A DNA stretch of 19,531 nucleotides, from assembly GCA_024741835.1 (NCBI GenBank), contig JAENRP010000544.1:1-19531 (forward strand), read 5' to 3'. Shown here one piece after another: positions 16,591-19,531 of the stretch. Each line of letters opens with the position of its first letter. Positions within the stretch are counted from its first letter, which is position 1. This stretch comes from Diplocarpon mali (lineage: Eukaryota; Ascomycota; Leotiomycetes; Helotiales; Drepanopezizaceae). Under the pieces are notes generated by a model that made no database searches, was not told the DNA's origin, and saw only the letters and a program-made list of their open reading frames with translations. The translations under genes were made by a program, and so were the position numbers.

Positions 16591-16667
16591 ACTCGCGAGC
16601 TGGGCCTAGGAGTCAATTCCGACTCCTTCCTAAGGCCAATTTCCACTTGCAGACCAGGCCTAGGAGT
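16591..16667 (-). repeat. 23-bp core repeat, two units in reverse orientation, gag-protease linker
   Basis: Units at 16591-16613 and 16645-16667 (54-bp spacing) are in the opposite orientation to all others relative to their host gene. Still, the sense strand reads them in polyprotein phase as T-R-E-L-G-L-G-V and T-C-R-P-G-L-G-V, without stops. Confidence 0.88.
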
Positions 16668-16699
16668 CAGTTCTTCTACCTACTTCTTATTAAAATTAA

Positions 16700-17040
16700 A
16701 GAATCGTTAGCTATATAATATAGGTGCTAGTAAGCATATCTTTAATAATCTTTCTAAGTTCACTTCTTATACTACTTAAGATAATCTACCCTTTTTAAGT
16801 ATAGTTAAAAGATCTATTTAACCTCTTAGCATTAGTACTTATAAAGTTAATGCACTTAAATCTAATAGAAAGGTATATATTCTTAAGTTAATTAATACTC
16901 TTTATATACCTTAATTACCTATCTGCCTATACTTAGGTAGTAAACTTAATAAAATCAAAGGCTTCTATTAAAATGGTAAGCTATTCCTATCTAATAAGAA
17001 GGAAATTTGCACTATCGATAATAATATATATATTAATAAG
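16700..17040 (+). pseudogene. copia-C protease
   Basis: LYNIGASKHIFNN at 16711 onward is the Copia protease active site (W-x-x-D-T-G-A-S-x-H-I), with Asp read as Asn and Thr as Ile. LINTLYIP-stop-LPICLYLGSKL, matching the V-L-Y-x-P-x-L-x-x-N-L-L-S region, follows near 16890. The phase is the same as the gag knuckle at 16342 and RT at 18970. It would release Gag and Pol products. Confidence 0.82.
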
Positions 17041-17129
17041 GAATAGCCTTCTATTAACTCCTTTAGTTATATAAGTGGATATACTCTTCTAGCTACTATT
17101 AAGAATAGACCTTTTAATATTAAGCTCTA

Positions 17130-18060
17130 GTACTATCGATTAGGCTACGCTGGCTTATAAACGGTTAGAAAGACCTAATCTGCTATTATTAATATATAAA
17201 TTAAGGAAACAAAATTAAGGAAAATGCGAATTTGCGCTCTTTGCGAAAAAGGCAGACCTCTCTAATATATTAATAAACGTTTAGCTTGCCCTCGACCTAT
17301 AAAGGCACTTAATAAGCTATACGTCGACGTAGTTTATTTAAAGCCAACTAGCCTTAACGGTTATAAATACGCCTCTATCTTTACTTACTTAGCTATAATA
17401 GCTAGATAAAGATGGACCTATATAAATAAATCTAATGCCTTTAAGGTAAATAAGAAGATAATCAGCCTTTTATAAACTTAGTATAATCGCATAATCAAGC
17501 GGTAAAGAACTGATAGAGGCAAGGAGTACTCTCTTATATAAATGTAAATACTTATAGAAAACCTTAGTATAATTTTAAAGGAATCTACTTTATATATGCT
17601 AGAATAAGATAGCAGATCGGAATAATTAATTCGTATACTAATAGAAAAGTTGCAAATAGCTATAATTGACTAAAATATCTCCTCCTTTCTTTGGCCTTAC
17701 CTTCTTCTTTCGATAATATATATTACTAATCTTACCGCCTTTAATATTCTTAGCGGCAAGACTCTATATAAGGTCTTTTAAGATAATATCGAGCCTAATA
17801 AGCCTTATACTCCCTTAGTCAAGTATCTTTAAGTATTAAGCTATTGCGTCTATATGCTAATTAAGAAAGAAAAGCGAACTTAAAGTAATAAACTCACTTT
17901 AAGAGTAAAGGAAAGTACTCTTATCGGATTTAATAGTAGAAGTATTTATCAGATCTATATACTATTATAAATAGGCGAAAAGATTATTCAATCATCTTAC
18001 ATTCGATTTGATAAAGATAGCCTAATTATAAAGCTATACCTTAAGGAAAATTCCTCTTTT
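17130..18060 (+). pseudogene. copia-C integrase
   Basis: GAG-pre-integrase motif YYRLGYAGL-stop-TVRKT (from H-x-R-L-G-H), the Cys pair CALCEKGR near 17236, then a catalytic core whose acidic triad is still present: Asp at 17326 (LYVDVVYLKP), Asp at 17512 (RTDRGKEYSLI) and Glu at 17620 (DSRSE). This contrasts with copia-A, where all three are lost. The tail LWPYLLLSIIYITNLTAFNIL and later KLTLRVKESTLIGFNSRSIYQIY is the usual Copia integrase end. Stops elsewhere (CAG/TGG to TAG) still break it. It would insert cDNA at the target. Confidence 0.87.
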
Positions 18061-18078
18061 TAATTAAGGGGTAATTTA

Positions 18079-18146
18079 ACTCCTAGTCCAAGACCGCAAG
18101 TCAATTCTAACTCTTACAATTTCACTCCTAAGCTAGGACCGCAAGT
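18079..18146 (+). repeat. 23-bp core repeat, two units, integrase-RT linker
   Basis: Units at 18079-18101 and 18124-18146, 45 bp apart, in polyprotein phase as T-P-S-P-R-P-Q-V-N-S and T-P-K-L-G-P-Q-V-N-S. Confidence 0.9.
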
Positions 18147-18480
18147 CAATTCTGATTTAAGAGAAGCTAATAAAGCTAAGCTTCCAACTCTAAGAAAGAG
18201 AGGAAGACCTCTTAGTTTAAAGAATAAGGCTTACCCTTAGCCTTCTGAGAAGAGAGCTACTCGCTTAACTTATGCTCTTAGATTTAAAGCTGATAACTCT
18301 AATAATAAGGAAGCCTATTTAAGCGCCTTCCATATGGTCTTACTTGACTCTCTATACCCAAATGACTTAAAAACAGTCGAATAAGCCCTCTCTTGCACTA
18401 ACGCCGATAAATAGCAATCTGCGATCAACTCTAAGTACAATTCCCTTACTTATAAGAATATATAAGTAGTAGTAAAACGC
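18147..18480 (+). other. copia-C linker before RT
   Basis: In-phase basic sequence (TLRKRGRPLSLKNKAY, KRATRLTYALRFKADN) typical of the region between Copia integrase and RT. The K-R-G-R-P run resembles an AT-hook, but a single basic patch is weak evidence. Confidence 0.55.
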
Positions 18481-19470
18481 TTAGAACTCTTTAAAGATAA
18501 TAGAGTACTTAATTTAAGGCTTATCTTTAAAATAAAAAGAGATTAAAATAGGGAAATCTCCTAATAGAAGGTCAGATTCGTTATATAAGGCTATATACAA
18601 TAATAAGGTTGAGATTATAACTAAACCTTTGCTAGCATTTGCAAATCTACTATTTAGAAGATTGCAATTGCGCTTGCAGCTTTCTATAACTTTAAGCTAA
18701 ATCAATTCGACGTTAAGATAGCTTTCCTTAATTCAAAAGCTGACTCTAATATCTATATCAAGTTACCTCTTAGATACACTTAAGATAAGGTCGTTCTTTT
18801 ACCTTAAGACTACTATCTTAAGCTTCTTAAGGTCTTATATAGCTTAAAGTAATCTCTACGATTATAGTAAGAAAAGCTATAATTTAAGCTATAAAAGCTC
18901 GATTTTCAACCTCTTGATACTGATAATTGCATATATATTAACTGCGCCTCTCGGATTCTCATTATTACCTATATTAACGACTTCCTTATAGTAGTAAAGA
19001 AGGGTAATATATATAATAAGTTTAAGAGAGATCTTTGCAACCTCTTTAAGATTATAGGTAGCGAACTGGCTAACTACTTCTTAAGAGTATATATAATTAG
19101 AGATTGATAAAATAGAACGATCTCGCTTTATTAAGATGCCTATATTAATAAGGTTCTTAAACGTTTTTATATAACTAATTGTAAGAGCGTATTAACGCCT
19201 TTTGCTAATAGCTATAAAGTTTATATAGTCAAATTTAAAGGCTAAGCCATTCTATAGGAAGTAAAGCTATACTAGGAGATCTGCGGTTTATTATAGTACC
19301 TTACGCATTATACGCGTTAGGATATACTATACTACTGCTCTATTCTTAATAAATTCCTTACTAACCCTTTGTTATAATATATAGCAGCTTTAAAACAAGT
19401 TTTATAATACTTATAAAAAATGCGATTCTATTATACTACCTTTAGAAGTAATAGAACTGACCTAGAGCTT
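18481..19470 (+). pseudogene. copia-C reverse transcriptase
   Basis: Landmarks in phase: TFASICKSTI (from T-F-A-P-V), FKLNQFDVKIAFLNSKADSNIYIKLP (Q-x-D-V-K-T-A-F-L-N), LKVLYSLK-stop-SLRLW (Y-G-L-K-Q-S-P-R-x-W), ITYINDFLIV at 18970 (Y-V-D-D with the first Asp as Asn, the second kept), LFKIIGSELANYFLRVYI (K-x-x-D-L-G-E-x-x-Y-F-L-G), and THYTR-stop-DILY (T-R-P-D-I). It copies element RNA to DNA. Confidence 0.9.
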
Positions 19471-19531
19471 TAGAAATTGCATAGCTACTGCGATTCTAAT
19501 TAGGTAGGTAATAAAGGAACTAGAGCCTCTT
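19471..19531 (+). pseudogene. copia-C RNase H, start only
   Basis: LHSYCDSN-stop-VGNKGTRAS corresponds to the Copia RNase H opening (G-Y-x-D-S-D-W-A-G). The window ends here; the rest of the domain and the 3' LTR lie outside. Confidence 0.8.

Larger units (their letters stand above)
14901..19531 (+). mobile_element. Ty1/Copia retrotransposon copia-C, 3' end outside window
   Basis: Starts with a 240-bp 5' LTR and a half-tRNA primer site, then gag, protease, integrase, RT and the start of RNase H, all plus strand. It is a different family from copia-A/B: the LTRs share no sequence beyond the TGTTG start and a CATATG motif, and the proteins differ in knuckle spacing and motifs. The landmark codons from 16342 to 18970 share one phase. 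ATTTA (14896-14900) is the expected left half of a target duplication; its partner would lie beyond 19531. Confidence 0.92.

Noticed and set aside
18181..18210. AT-hook DNA-binding motif (K-R-G-R-P) in copia-C
   Set aside because: A single short basic run in a disordered linker is not enough to claim a DNA-binding function.

Overview
This window is a gene-poor, AT-rich block of dead LTR retrotransposons. It looks like filamentous ascomycete (Pezizomycotina) DNA hit by repeat-induced point mutation (RIP). CpA and TpG are scarce, TpA is abundant, former CAA/CAG/TGG codons read as stops, and paired LTRs differ, as far as I aligned them by hand, only by transitions. I see no host gene, tRNA or rRNA. 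The few short ORFs are chance openings in, or fragments of, transposon polyproteins. The species cannot be named from this sequence.

Layout. (1) A nest three elements deep fills 1-14667. The oldest layer is a minus-strand Ty1/Copia element (here copia-B), present as 13492-14667 (gag to protease) and 1-164 (rest of protease). It was split by a minus-strand Ty3/Gypsy chromovirus at 165-13491, with 275-bp LTRs and target duplication ATAGG. That element was split inside its gag by a plus-strand Copia element (copia-A, same family as copia-B) at 5336-11434, with 195-bp LTRs and target duplication GCTTA. Removing each insertion with one duplication copy rejoins the host frame. Copia-A itself shows the uninterrupted version of the copia-B site. 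(2) 14668-14900 is a short unidentified segment rich in TAGCTA motifs. (3) A different Copia family (copia-C) starts at 14901 with a 240-bp LTR and runs off the right edge inside RNase H.

How the parts work. Both Copia families have gag, protease, integrase, RT and RNase H in one frame, and a primer-binding site matching the anticodon arm of initiator tRNA-Met (half-tRNA priming). The chromovirus has gag in one frame and protease-RT-RNase H-integrase-chromodomain in the -1 frame. A 10-nt block beside its 5' LTR is complementary to a site inside that LTR, which suggests possible self-priming. In copia-A and the chromovirus the RT aspartates read as Asn; in copia-C one of the two does.

Most unusual is a 23-bp GC-rich repeat core (ACTCCTAGG...CCGCGAGT), seen about 21 times at seven places in three unrelated elements. 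It sits mostly between protein domains. At the six sites inside polyprotein reading frames it keeps the same codon phase, and most spacings are multiples of three (39, 45, 48, 54).
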